DNA of 64,000 nt from Oceanicella sp. SM1341 (lineage in GTDB: Bacteria > Pseudomonadota > Alphaproteobacteria > Rhodobacterales > Rhodobacteraceae), in NCBI RefSeq assembly GCF_003448965.1, contig NZ_QRGC01000001.1:372001-436000 (forward strand), read 5' to 3'. A program made the translations under genes and the position numbers. This document shows, one piece after another, positions 20,717-29,475 of the stretch (position 1 is the stretch's first letter; every line of letters begins with the position of its first letter). Below the pieces are notes generated by a model. That model saw only the letters and a list, made by a program, of their open reading frames with translations, made no database searches and was not told the origin of the DNA.

Positions 20717-20808
20717 GCGACCCCTTTCCTCAATTGTCCGCCCACGGGGCCGTGGGGGAGAAACGCGTTGCGGCGCGATGCCTGATGCCCTGCTTCCCGC
20801 ATGGTCAT
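20713..20808 (-). CDS. Possible 31-codon coupling ORF between sulfotransferase gene and nuoD
   Basis: The 88-bp gap is open in one frame from an ATG that overlaps the sulfotransferase stop (ATGA) to a TGA that overlaps the nuoD start (ATGATG). The predicted peptide starts [16 protein letters not shown] and is basic. No strong ribosome site is seen apart from possible coupling from upstream. An open run of this length can occur by chance in GC-rich DNA, so I consider it only possible. Confidence 0.3.
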   Translation of the reverse strand: MTMREAGHQASRRNAFLPHGPVGGQLRKGVA

Positions 20809-21716
20809 GCCTCCGCCCGGTTGGGCAGCAGCGCCATGCGGCGGCGCCAGAGCTCGGGAAGCGCGTCGCCGAAGCGCTTCGCGATGAATTCGTAGTCGGG
20901 CGCGAGGGCCGCGACGCCCGCGGCCAGCCGCTCGGCGTCGATCTCCAGCGGCGCGCCCGCGTTGGAGCGCGCCACCGTGTCGCCCGGGTGCGGCGGCAGG
21001 TCGAGGAAGGAAGTGATCCGCTCCAGCGTGCGCGGGGCGAACAGCTCCTCGAAGAAGACGCAGAGAATGTGCTCCGCCGGCACCGCGGCCTCGAGCTCGG
21101 TCATTGTGCGCAGGTAGTCCGAGCGCTCGGACTGGCGCGGCTGCTCGCCGGCCAGCACCGCATCGTACCAGCGCCGCACGGTCTCCGCGAAGTCGGTGCC
21201 CTTCGCCGCCGCCTCGCGGCCGCCGGTCATCCGCATCGAGGACCAGAGCCGGTCCACCGGGTCACGCAGCACGAAGAGGAACCGGGTCGAGGGCGCCGCC
21301 GCGGCCATGCGCGCGAAGCCCGCCCTGTCGAGCGTGGCATAGGAGGGGGTGATGTCGGTCACCACCGCCTCGCCGCGATGCCCGGCGAAGAGCCAGGAGA
21401 GATAGGCGTCATCGCTGCCCGGATCACCGGCATGGATGCCCAGCAGGCTCACCAGCCGCGCGGCCTGTCCGTGCAGGTTGGCGAAATGCTTCGGCCCGCC
21501 GGCCCCGCGCAGCTTGCGGCCCAGTTCCTCGAGCTGGCGGGCGCGCTGCACGACATGCCCGCGCTCCCCCGGGTGCAGGAGCGCATCGAAGTAATGCACC
21601 TCCTTCACGGGAGAGACATGCACGGCCGGATTGGTCGCGAACCAGTCGTGGAGCCAGGTGGTCCCCGCCTTCTGCGCGCCGATGCCGTAGAGCAATGTCG
21701 CCTGGATGTCCTGCAC
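20805..21716 (-). CDS. Sulfotransferase family protein inserted between nuoC and nuoD
   Basis: A 303-residue PAPS-dependent sulfotransferase. The 5'-phosphosulfate loop is [10 protein letters not shown] at residues 13-22, and the 3'-phosphate-binding segment is [15 protein letters not shown] around 145-160 with conserved Arg and Ser; KEVHYFD follows the first motif as in the heparan/StaL-like sulfotransferases. It starts at GTG 21716 with GGAG just upstream, 24 bp after nuoC, and is followed within 88 bp by nuoD. The acceptor is unknown. It has no obvious link to respiration, so an insertion that preserved operon transcription is likely. Confidence 0.88.
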   Translation of the reverse strand: MQDIQATLLYGIGAQKAGTTWLHDWFATNPAVHVSPVKEVHYFDALLHPGERGHVVQRARQLEELGRKLRGAGGPKHFANLHGQAARLVSLLGIHAGDPGSDDAYLSWLFAGHRGEAVVTDITPSYATLDRAGFARMAAAAPSTRFLFVLRDPVDRLWSSMRMTGGREAAAKGTDFAETVRRWYDAVLAGEQPRQSERSDYLRTMTELEAAVPAEHILCVFFEELFAPRTLERITSFLDLPPHPGDTVARSNAGAPLEIDAERLAAGVAALAPDYEFIAKRFGDALPELWRRRMALLPNRAEA

Positions 21717-21740
21717 GGGCTCCGCTTTCTCCGGGAAGGC

Positions 21741-22346
21741 TTACGCCTTCTCCTGTTTCTCGTCGCCGGGAAGGATGTATTGCGCACCCTCCCAGGGGCT
21801 CATGAAGTCGAACAGCCGGTAGTCCTGCACCAGCTCGACCGGCTCGTAGACGACGCGCTTTGCCGCCTCGTCGTAGCGCACCTCGACATAGCCCGTGGTG
21901 GGGAAATCCTTGCGCAGCGGATGGCCGCGGAACCCGTAGTCGGTCAGGATGCGCCGCAGGTCCGGGTGGCCGGAGAACAGCACGCCGAACATGTCGAACA
22001 CCTCGCGCTCGAACCAGTTGGCCGAGGGGTGGATCGGGGTGATCGACGGCACGATCTCGTCCTCGCGCACCTGCAGCTTGAGGCGGATGCGGATGTTCTG
22101 GTGCATCGACAGGAAGTGGTAGACCACCTCGAAGCGCCGGTCGCGCTCCGGATAGTCGGCGGCGGTGATGTCCACCAGCGTGCCGAAGCGGCAGGCCCTG
22201 TCGTCGCGCAGGAAGCTCACCAGGTCGGGGAGCTGGGTGCGCGCCACCACCACCGTGAGCTCGCCATAGGCGATCACGGAGGACACGAAGGCATCGGGCT
22301 TGCGCAGCTCGATGAGCGCGGCGAGTTCGGTAAGGGCGTCGCTCAT
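21741..22346 (-). CDS. nuoC: NADH-quinone oxidoreductase subunit C
   Basis: A 201-residue 30-kDa-type subunit of the complex I connecting module, not fused to NuoD (fusion is seen in enterobacteria). The signature [15 protein letters not shown] and the segment [20 protein letters not shown] followed by [12 protein letters not shown] are clear. The ATG follows a strong GGAGG and a 9-bp gap from nuoB. Confidence 0.96.
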   Translation of the reverse strand: MSDALTELAALIELRKPDAFVSSVIAYGELTVVVARTQLPDLVSFLRDDRACRFGTLVDITAADYPERDRRFEVVYHFLSMHQNIRIRLKLQVREDEIVPSITPIHPSANWFEREVFDMFGVLFSGHPDLRRILTDYGFRGHPLRKDFPTTGYVEVRYDEAAKRVVYEPVELVQDYRLFDFMSPWEGAQYILPGDEKQEKA

Positions 22347-22355
22347 GTCACCTCC

Positions 22356-22892
22356 TCAGCGCGCGATGGAGCCGGTGCGGCGGATCTTCCGCTGCAGCTG
22401 CAGGATGCCGTAGAGCAGCGCCTCCGCCGTCGGGGGGCAGCCGGGCACGTAGATGTCCACCGGCACGATGCGGTCACAGCCGCGCACCACCGAGTAGGAG
22501 TAGTGGTAGTAGCCGCCGCCGTTGGCGCAGGAGCCCATCGAGATCACGTAGCGCGGCTCGGGCATCTGGTCGTAGACCTTGCGCAGCGCCGGGGCCATCT
22601 TGTTGGTGAGCGTGCCTGCCACGATCATCACGTCGGACTGGCGCGGGCTGGCGCGGGGCGCGAAGCCGAAACGCTCGGCATCGTAGCGCGGCATGGAGGT
22701 GTGCATCATCTCCACCGCGCAGCAGGCGAGGCCGAAGGTCATCCAGAACAGCGAACCGGTGCGGGCCCAGTTGATCAGGTCGTCCGCGGTGGTGAGCAGG
22801 AAGCCCTTGTCGGCGAGCTGGTCGGAAAGCTGGCGCGCCTGCACGTCCTTGTCCGGACCTGCCGTGGTGGCGAGAGCTGGCGTCATTCCCAT
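22356..22892 (-). CDS. nuoB: NADH-quinone oxidoreductase subunit B
   Basis: A 178-residue subunit carrying terminal cluster N2 next to the quinone site. Ligands are visible in [20 protein letters not shown] and [10 protein letters not shown]. Two starts compete: ATG 22892 (MGMTPAL), seven bases after AAGGGG, and ATG 22886, which gives ATGA overlap with nuoA; I chose 22892 for its ribosome site. The tandem-Cys motif and the length are canonical. Confidence 0.95.
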   Translation of the reverse strand: MGMTPALATTAGPDKDVQARQLSDQLADKGFLLTTADDLINWARTGSLFWMTFGLACCAVEMMHTSMPRYDAERFGFAPRASPRQSDVMIVAGTLTNKMAPALRKVYDQMPEPRYVISMGSCANGGGYYHYSYSVVRGCDRIVPVDIYVPGCPPTAEALLYGILQLQRKIRRTGSIAR

Positions 22893-23248
22893 TCGAGCGC
22901 CCCTTTCTTCCATTCGTAGATGAAGCCCACGGTAAGCACGCCCAGGAACACCATCATCGACCAGAAGCCGAAGGTGCCCACGTCCTTGAAGGCCACGGCC
23001 CAGGGGAACAGGAAGGCGACCTCGAGGTCGAAGATGATGAAGAGGATGGAGACGAGGTAGAAGCGCACGTCGAACTTCATGCGCGCATCGTCGAAGGCGT
23101 TGAAGCCACACTCGTAGGCGGAAATCTTCTCGGCGTCGGGCCGCCTCACGGCAAGGACGACAGCGGCGAGGATCAGAACGAGCCCCAGTCCGATGGCAAT
23201 ACCGAGAAAGATGAGAATGGGGAGGTATTCCCTCAGAAGCTCGTCCAT
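22883..23248 (-). CDS. nuoA: NADH-quinone oxidoreductase subunit A
   Basis: A 121-residue three-helix membrane subunit (ND3 type). The conserved loop [16 protein letters not shown], with the key Cys in the quinone-cavity loop, follows helix 1, and [15 protein letters not shown] marks helix 2. First gene of the 14-gene complex I operon; a good housekeeping-type promoter lies about 45 bp upstream. Confidence 0.96.
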   Translation of the reverse strand: MDELLREYLPILIFLGIAIGLGLVLILAAVVLAVRRPDAEKISAYECGFNAFDDARMKFDVRFYLVSILFIIFDLEVAFLFPWAVAFKDVGTFGFWSMMVFLGVLTVGFIYEWKKGALEWE

Positions 23249-23298
23249 CGCGCTGCTCCTTTGCAGTCTGGCCAGGAACCCGGCATTCAGTGTTCACG

Positions 23299-23327
23299 GA
23301 TTTACCTTTACCGCAGTGCAAGGTCAA
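23299..23327 (-). promoter_or_regulatory. Predicted sigma-70-type promoter of the nuo operon
   Basis: On the minus strand TTGACC (23327-23322) and TAAATC (23304-23299) are separated by exactly 17 bp, close to the housekeeping consensus. Transcription would start near 23292, giving a leader of about 45 bases before nuoA. The match is by eye; no start-site data. Confidence 0.6.
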
Positions 23328-23642
23328 CCGGACCACGGCTCTTCCGGCAGGCATCCGCTCGTCATGACCGGGTCGTCGGCGATTGTTAGCCAATCCGGCG
23401 TTAACAAGGCGAAAACGCCCCAATCCGGGACAGTATGCAATGCGCCGGCGCCCACGCACAGACCCCGCAGAGCGATGAGGGAAAAAGTTTTTTTCCGGTC
23501 CGCTCATCCGGCCCCTCGCCGGGGCGCCCCGGAAGGCTGGTACCGATGAGTCGTGACTCGCGGCGCGCCCGCCCGTATACGCGATCGCGCCCGCGGGGCG
23601 GACGGAGTTTCGCAAGGTCATCCGGGAGAAGGGGGAAGGTGA
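23328..23642. other. Gene-free stretch between nuo promoter and tRNA-Asp
   Basis: About 315 bp with no credible gene. An AT-rich inverted repeat GGAAAAAGTTTTTTTCC lies at about 23482-23498, conspicuous in this GC-rich context, and could be an UP-type or regulator-binding element upstream of nuo or the 3' end signal for the tRNA transcript. Confidence 0.4.
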
Positions 23643-23719
23643 TGGCGCGGTTGACGGGGCTCGAACCCGCGACCCCCGGCGTGACAGGCCGGTACTCTAA
23701 CCAACTGAGCTACAACCGC
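23643..23719 (-). tRNA. tRNA-Asp (anticodon GTC)
   Basis: Cloverleaf read on the minus strand: 7-bp acceptor stem GCGGTTG/CAACCGC, D-arm AGCTCAGTTGGTTAGAGT, anticodon loop CTGTCAC giving GTC, T-arm GGGTTCGAACCC, discriminator G73 (the aspartate identity base) and encoded CCA. 77 bases including CCA. No intron. Confidence 0.97.
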
Positions 23720-24301
23720 TCGCCTTGCTGAAGGCACGCCCTTGGGCGTGGCGGGGTTTTATGTGCTCGCGGGGGGGGCGTCAAGCGCCGATCTGACCGG
23801 TTTGAAGATATTCTTCACCGGGTCGCACGGGCGGGGCTCCTCGCCCCGCCGAGGGGGCCTTGCCCCCTGCCCCGCCCCCTGCGGTTCACGCCGGCGCGCA
23901 GTTTTTCCCGCCGCGTCGCACGAGGCTTTCGCGGCTGCACCGCGGCCCCGCGCGGCCCCGCCCGCCCCCCGGCCCGGCAGGCGGCGCCACTGCTCCGCCC
24001 TCCCCGCAACCCCTTGTCAGCGTGGAGATTCCGGTGGCGCGGGCGGCGGCCTGGCGACACCCGGGAGCAGCCCCCCGCGCACCGATGCAAGAAGGACGTG
24101 CAGCGGGCGGCGCGATGCAACCGCGAATGTGAGCTTGCACACAAACCGGGCTTATCGGCTCAGGAGAGCGGCGCGAACCCCGTACCCTCGGGAGCGTGGA
24201 CAGGGGTGCGGCACCCCGGGGGCAACGCCCCGCGGCCGCCACCGGCTCGGGCCGGGGCCCGTCCGCGTTTCAGTATCCTTTTCGTGACGGGAGAGTTTGA
24301 A
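23720..24301. other. GC-rich intergenic region with tandem hairpins before the serralysin gene
   Basis: 582 bp with no supportable gene. It contains two adjacent perfect hairpins: GGCGGGGC/GCCCCGCC with a 5-base loop (23830-23850) and AGGGGGC/GCCCCCT with a 3-base loop (23852-23868). A third (GGGGC-AAC-GCCCC) lies near 24221-24233. These look like dispersed palindromic or terminator-type elements. The serralysin promoter must lie here but is not recognisable. Confidence 0.45.
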
Positions 24302-27300
24302 ATGCCCCATGAACCCGATGGCGTCATCGACTACGGCGCAACCCCCTATACCAGCTTCACCGTGGGCACCGGAGACCAGAACACCGACGGCCTGCTCGTC
24401 GGCGCCCGCTGGACCGATGCCAGCCTGACCTACAGTTTCCCCAGCGTCTTCGTGGGCGATTACGGGGCGGGCTATCCCAACTACAGCAGCCACTCCGGCT
24501 CCTTCTCCAGCTTCAGCGCGAAGCAGGAGGGCGCGGCCGTGTCCTGGCTCGCGATGTATGCCGCGGTGTCCGGGCTGAGCTTCACCGAGCTCGACGGCGC
24601 CCCCGGCGCCCTCGACGAGGACCAGGAAGCCACCCTGCGCTTCGCCAATTCCGACGACCCCGGCACCGCCTACGCCTATTACCCGGGCTCGCAGGAATAC
24701 CACGGCGATATGTGGTTCAACGGCTCGGGCGACGACCCCGACATGGGCGACTACGACTGGCACACCATCGGCCACGAGCTGGGCCACGCGCTCGGCCTCA
24801 AGCACGGCCAGGAGACCGGCGGCATCGCCGGTGCAATGAACGCGAACCGCGACTCGATGGAATTCTCCATCATGACCTACCGCTCCTATGTCGGGCATCC
24901 CGGCTCGGGCGGCTACACCAATGCCGGCACCAGCTACGCCCAGTCGCTGATGATGTACGACATCGCCGCCATCCAGTTCATGTACGGCGCGAATTTCTCC
25001 ACCAATTCGACCGGCACCACCTACAGCTTCTCCACCACCACCGGCGAGATGTTCGTGAACGGCGTCGGTCAGGGCACGCCGCTGGGCAACATCGTGTTCC
25101 GCACCATCTGGGACGGCAACGGCGTCGATACCTACGACCTGTCGAACTACAGCACCGACCTCGACGTCGACCTGCGCCCCGGCTACTGGATCGACCTCGA
25201 CACCAATGGCCACACCCAGGAAGCCAACCTGGGCAACGGCAACTACGCCCGCGGCTCCATCTTCAACGCCCTGCAATACAACGGCGACACCCGCTCGCTG
25301 ATCGAGAACGCCTACGGCGGCTCGGGCGACGACACCATGTACGGCAATGCCGCCAACAACACCCTGCGCGGCAACGACGGCGACGACCGTGTCGACGGTG
25401 GCATGAAGAACTCCACCATCGGCACCGGCAACGACTATCTCTACGGCGGCGCCGGCAACGACCAGGTCGATGGCGACGACGGCAACGACTACCTCTACGG
25501 CGGCTCCGGCTCCGACTACATCTACGGCGACCAGGGCGCCGACTTCATGTACGGCGCCGACGACGTGGCCGGCGCCGGGGCCACGGCCGGCGATGTCGAC
25601 CGCTTCTACGGCGGCGCGGGCAACGACTACATGCGGGGCGCCGACACGGTCGACTACATGTACGGCGGCACCGGCAACGACGAGCTGCGCGGCAACGACG
25701 GCGACGACTACCTCTACGGCGGCGACGGCACCGACGAGGCCGACTACACCTACGCCACCGGCGCCGTGACCGTGAACCTCGCCACCGGCACCGCCAGCGG
25801 CGCGGACGGCAACGACGTGCTCTCGGGCATCGAGAACATCTCCGGCTCGAACCACAGCGACAGCCTCACCGGCGACGCCGGGGCGAACCTGATCTACGGC
25901 CAGAGCGGCAACGACACGATCGAGGCCGGCGCCGGGGCCGATACCGCCTATGGCGGCGCCGGCAACGACACCTTCATCGACACCCACACCACCGGCGTCT
26001 ACGACCACTACGTGGGCGGCTCCGGCACCGACACGCTGGTGAGCGACGAGACCTGGGTCGACAGCGTGCTGTTCAGCATCTCCGCGGGTGCGATGACCTT
26101 CAACGGCAACACCTACGACACCTTCACCGGCATCGAGAACTTCACCCTCGGCGGCGGCGCGGACTTCTACGGCGACGCGAACGCCAACCGGGTGATCATC
26201 AACGACACCGGCCCGGCCTCCGACAACACCATCCTCACCTACGGCGGCAACGACTCGGTCTACTCCGGCATCGGCGACGACTACGTGAGCCTCGGCGACG
26301 GCGATTACGACTACGTGTACGAGACGAGCGGGGACGACACGCTCTACGGCGGCGCCGGGGATCACGACTACCTCGGCTATACCGGCGCGCCCGGCGGCGT
26401 GAACATCGACGTCTCGGCAAACACCGTCACCGGCGCGGGCGGCAACGACTACATCTCCGGCTTCGAGCGCTACGGCCTGGCCAACGGCGGCTCGAGCTTC
26501 ATCGGCACCTCCGGCAACGAGACGGTCTACGGCGGCACCGGCGACGACCTGATCGACCTCGAGACCGGCTCCGACTACGCCTATGGCGGCGCCGGGCGCG
26601 ACACGGTCATCGACCGGGATTCGGGCACGGGCGGCGCGGTCTACGGTGGCAGTGGCGAGGATCTCTACGTGAACGACCTCACCTATGTCGACACCGTGCT
26701 CTTCGACATCGGCGCCGGCCAGATGACCTTCGCCGGCACGGTCTACAAGACCTTCGGGGGCTTCGAGGACCTCACCACCGGCGGTGGCGCCGACGTGATC
26801 GGCAGCGCCGCGGCCAACGACATCCGCATCAACAACAACGGTGCCTACAACGTGAACGAGGTCGATGCCGGTGCGGGCAACGACCGGGTATGGACCGCCG
26901 CCGGCAACGACACCGTCCACGGCGGCGACGGCAACGACTTCGTGGTCGCCGGCGGCGGACACGACACGGTCTACGGCGGTGCCGACAACGACAACCTGCG
27001 CGGCAGCAACGGCAACGACGTGATGTGGGGCGACACGGGCAACGACCGCATCTACGGGCAGGGCAACAACGACACCATCGACGGCGGCGGCCAGCATGAC
27101 AGCCTCTACGGAGGTGCCGGGAACGACACCATCCGCGGCGGTTGGGGCAACGACATCATCGATGGCGGCACCGGCGACGACATGCTCGAGGGCAACGGCG
27201 GCGACGACACCTTCGTCTTCGCCGGCAATTTCGGCGACGACTGGATCGTCAACGGCGACTTCACCGCCGGCGCGGGAACCCAGGACGTGCTGGATTTCTC

Positions 27301-27451
27301 GGCCCTCGGCATCACCCTGGCCGACCTCACCATCTCCGCGGTGGTCGGCACGGGCACGCTCATCTCCTACGTCGCGGGAGGCGACAGCGTGGTGCTGGAG
27401 GGCGTGAACATGGCCTCGCTCGACTACACGGACGATTTCGTCTTCGTCTGA
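24302..27451 (+). CDS. Serralysin-type (M10) metalloprotease with long RTX calcium-binding region
   Basis: A 1049-residue secreted protease. The zinc site HELGHALGLKH is at residues 158-168 (His158, His162 and His168 bind zinc, Glu159 is catalytic) and the Met-turn SIMTY has Met191 and Tyr193. The N-terminal NTDGLL segment is typical of serralysins. RTX nonapeptides (GGxGxDxUx) begin near residue 339 and alternate with beta-rich non-repeat blocks to the C-terminus. No Sec signal is present; export would use a C-terminal type I signal, but no ABC/MFP exporter is encoded here. Classical serralysins are about 480 residues, so the RTX part is greatly expanded. The start is ATG 24302; the frame continues further upstream without family similarity. 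Confidence 0.92.
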   Translation: MPHEPDGVIDYGATPYTSFTVGTGDQNTDGLLVGARWTDASLTYSFPSVFVGDYGAGYPNYSSHSGSFSSFSAKQEGAAVSWLAMYAAVSGLSFTELDGAPGALDEDQEATLRFANSDDPGTAYAYYPGSQEYHGDMWFNGSGDDPDMGDYDWHTIGHELGHALGLKHGQETGGIAGAMNANRDSMEFSIMTYRSYVGHPGSGGYTNAGTSYAQSLMMYDIAAIQFMYGANFSTNSTGTTYSFSTTTGEMFVNGVGQGTPLGNIVFRTIWDGNGVDTYDLSNYSTDLDVDLRPGYWIDLDTNGHTQEANLGNGNYARGSIFNALQYNGDTRSLIENAYGGSGDDTMYGNAANNTLRGNDGDDRVDGGMKNSTIGTGNDYLYGGAGNDQVDGDDGNDYLYGGSGSDYIYGDQGADFMYGADDVAGAGATAGDVDRFYGGAGNDYMRGADTVDYMYGGTGNDELRGNDGDDYLYGGDGTDEADYTYATGAVTVNLATGTASGADGNDVLSGIENISGSNHSDSLTGDAGANLIYGQSGNDTIEAGAGADTAYGGAGNDTFIDTHTTGVYDHYVGGSGTDTLVSDETWVDSVLFSISAGAMTFNGNTYDTFTGIENFTLGGGADFYGDANANRVIINDTGPASDNTILTYGGNDSVYSGIGDDYVSLGDGDYDYVYETSGDDTLYGGAGDHDYLGYTGAPGGVNIDVSANTVTGAGGNDYISGFERYGLANGGSSFIGTSGNETVYGGTGDDLIDLETGSDYAYGGAGRDTVIDRDSGTGGAVYGGSGEDLYVNDLTYVDTVLFDIGAGQMTFAGTVYKTFGGFEDLTTGGGADVIGSAAANDIRINNNGAYNVNEVDAGAGNDRVWTAAGNDTVHGGDGNDFVVAGGGHDTVYGGADNDNLRGSNGNDVMWGDTGNDRIYGQGNNDTIDGGGQHDSLYGGAGNDTIRGGWGNDIIDGGTGDDMLEGNGGDDTFVFAGNFGDDWIVNGDFTAGAGTQDVLDFSALGITLADLTISAVVGTGTLISYVAGGDSVVLEGVNMASLDYTDDFVFV

Positions 27452-27471
27452 GCCCGGCACGAACCGACGGG

Positions 27472-27501
27472 AAGGGGCCGCCGCAACCGCGACGGCCCCT
27501 T
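27472..27501. terminator. Hairpin between convergent RTX genes
   Basis: AAGGGGCCG (27472-27480) pairs perfectly with CGGCCCCTT (27493-27501) across a 12-base loop, 20 bp after the protease stop and 22 bp before the stop of the opposing gene. It may work on both strands, although the T-runs are short. Confidence 0.6.
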
Positions 27502-27522
27502 TCGCGCGGCCGGCCCGCGGCC

Positions 27523-29193
27523 TCAGGCGAGGATCGCGTCGTCCAGGGCCGATTGCGCGGCCGAGAGCCAGCCGGTGTAATCGGCCTCGCTGCTGCCGCC
27601 CGCGGGCGGGAAGACGTTGAGCCGCACCTGGCCGCTCACCTGGCCGTTCTCGATCACGTCGAAGGCGAGCTCGAGCAGCTCGAGCTCGATGTTCTCCACC
27701 AGCTTCACCTGCAGCGTCGCGCCGGGGTCGAGCACCAGCCGGTCGGTCATCTCCCCCTGCCAGCCGTTGTCGTAGAACATGGTGAGGTCGGTCAGCGCCC
27801 AGTCGTTGCCGAAATCCGTGCCGGTGAACACGAACCGGTCGATGCCCTCGCCGCCCACGAGCTGATCGTCGCCCGCTCCGCCCTCGAGGATGTCGTTGCC
27901 GTCGCCACCGAAGAGCGCGTCGTTGCCCGACCCGCCGTAGAGCGCGTCGTTGCCGGCGCCGCCGTAGAGCCCGTCCCAGCCGGCGCCGCCGTAGACACGG
28001 TCGTTGCCGCCGTTGGCGAAGAGCCCGTCGTTGCCGATACCGCCGTAGAGCCGGTCGTTGCCCGACCCGCCGTAGAGCCCGTCGTGCCCGGCATCGCCGT
28101 AGAGCACGTCGGGGCTGCCGTCCTCGCCGCCGTAGAGCCCGTCATCGCCGTCGCCGCCGTAGAGCCGGTCGGTTCCGTCGCCGCCGAATAGCCCGTCGTT
28201 GCCCGCGCCGCCGCGCAGCAGGTCGTTGCCCGCCTCGCCGCGCAGCCCGTCATCGCCGCCGCCGCCGAACAGCCGGTCGTTGTCGTTGCCGCCGAACAGC
28301 CCGTCGTCGCCGCCGCCGCCGGCGAGCATGTCGTTGCCGTCGCCGCCCACGAGCCGGTCGTCGCCGCCGCCGCCGTAGAGCCGGTCGATGCCGGCGCCGC
28401 CGTAGAGCGCGTCGCCGTCCGCGTCGCCGTAGATGGCGTCGTTGCCCGCGCCGCCGTGGATCTCGTCCGAGCCGTCGCCGCCGAACAGGAAGTCGTCGCC
28501 GCCGTCGCCGTTGAGCAGGTCGTTGCCGGCGCCGCCGAAGAGCCTGTCGCTGCCGGCGCCGCCGTACATGTTGTCCGCGCCGCCCTCGCCGCGCATGTTG
28601 TCATCGCCCGTGCCGCCGAACTGGTAGTCGTTGCCGGTGCCGCCGGTGACGATGTCGTTGCCCGGCCCGCCATAGACCTGGTCGCCGCCGTTGCCGCTGC
28701 GGATGGTGTCGTTGCCGTCCCTGCCCCAGATGTCGTCCGACTGCTCCGAGCCGAGGATCAGATCGTCCCAGGGGCTGGCCTGCAGGTCGTCGTAGGCGGT
28801 GGTGAACAGCGCCTCGAAGCGGTAGCTGTCGCGCGAGAGGAAATTCATCAGCGCGTCCGGGTCGGCCCCGGAGGCCGAGGCCTCGGCTGCGGCGATGAGG
28901 GTGTTGTAGTTCCATCCCAGCCCGTTCCAGGCCTGGAACATCACGTCGCGCCAGATGAAGCGCAGCCCCTCGACGGTGCCGCCGCTCACCTCGCCGTCCA
29001 CGATGTTGAAATCGCCCACGAGCAGGGTGGTGAACAGCCCGATCGAGGTCGATTCCAGGGTCACCTGCGCGCTGGTCGCGCCGGTCACGGTGGCCCCGGC
29101 CAGTGCCGGCACAAGGAAGTTGCCGCCGAAGTCAGCCGGGTTTTCGAACGTCCCGTAGCGGGCCGCCTGGTTGTAGACGCGGACGATAGCCAT
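27523..29193 (-). CDS. RTX calcium-binding protein with unique N-terminal domain
   Basis: A 556-residue protein. Residues 1-165 are a non-repetitive beta-rich domain starting MAIVRVYNQAARYG, not recognised. From about residue 170 to 480 there are around thirty near-consecutive RTX nonapeptides such as GGAGNDALYGG, forming an uninterrupted calcium beta-roll, followed by a C-terminal 80-residue non-repeat part ending SALDDAILA, a likely type I secretion signal region. No enzyme motif was found. The ATG at 29193 follows GGAG by seven bases. It is convergent with the protease gene. It may be a surface or adhesive protein; this is inference. Confidence 0.87.
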   Translation of the reverse strand: MAIVRVYNQAARYGTFENPADFGGNFLVPALAGATVTGATSAQVTLESTSIGLFTTLLVGDFNIVDGEVSGGTVEGLRFIWRDVMFQAWNGLGWNYNTLIAAAEASASGADPDALMNFLSRDSYRFEALFTTAYDDLQASPWDDLILGSEQSDDIWGRDGNDTIRSGNGGDQVYGGPGNDIVTGGTGNDYQFGGTGDDNMRGEGGADNMYGGAGSDRLFGGAGNDLLNGDGGDDFLFGGDGSDEIHGGAGNDAIYGDADGDALYGGAGIDRLYGGGGDDRLVGGDGNDMLAGGGGDDGLFGGNDNDRLFGGGGDDGLRGEAGNDLLRGGAGNDGLFGGDGTDRLYGGDGDDGLYGGEDGSPDVLYGDAGHDGLYGGSGNDRLYGGIGNDGLFANGGNDRVYGGAGWDGLYGGAGNDALYGGSGNDALFGGDGNDILEGGAGDDQLVGGEGIDRFVFTGTDFGNDWALTDLTMFYDNGWQGEMTDRLVLDPGATLQVKLVENIELELLELAFDVIENGQVSGQVRLNVFPPAGGSSEADYTGWLSAAQSALDDAILA

Positions 29194-29304
29194 AGAGTGC
29201 TCCGATGCTTGGGCGCCCGCGCACCCGGCCGGGCGCATCGCTGCGCGCCCCGCCGCCGGCAGGCCCACCCCCCCCTGCGCCCATCCTTACTGCAGTTGCG
29301 GCGC

Positions 29305-29337
29305 AAAGAAAACTGCCGCGCCGTTGCAGCGCGGCAG
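29305..29337 (-). terminator. Canonical intrinsic terminator (or attenuator) upstream of the RTX gene
   Basis: Read on the minus strand, CTGCCGCGC and GCGCGGCAG form a perfect 9-bp stem with a 7-base loop, immediately followed by TTTTCTTT (29312-29305). There is no annotated minus-strand gene just upstream of it; the RTX start lies 112 bp downstream. It may be an attenuator in the RTX leader or the end of a small RNA. Confidence 0.65.
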
Positions 29338-29360
29338 CGCGATGCACGCCCGGCGAGCAT

Positions 29361-29384
29361 ATACGATTTATGACACAATCGTAT
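29361..29384. promoter_or_regulatory. Perfect 24-bp inverted repeat between divergent genes (candidate operator)
   Basis: ATACGATT (29361-29368), an 8-base spacer and AATCGTAT (29377-29384). This AT-rich palindrome stands out in a GC-rich context and lies between the RTX gene and the deiminase/hydrolase operon, so it could control either or both. Regulator unknown. Confidence 0.55.
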
Positions 29385-29475
29385 TGCAGGCCGGAGCGGT
29401 CGCACCTACCCTCGGCCCCGGCCGCCGCCGCAGGGCGTCGCGCCGCGTCACCCGAACCGACAGGAGCATGCCCCC

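Noticed and set aside
24152-27460. A 1102-codon minus-strand open frame opposite the serralysin gene
   Set aside because: A shadow created by the repetitive RTX codons; the sense strand encodes an obvious protease.
27840-28740. Regularly spaced 27-bp repeats resembling a CRISPR-type array
   Set aside because: The periodicity is that of 9-residue RTX motifs in an intact reading frame; no constant repeat with variable spacers and no cas genes.
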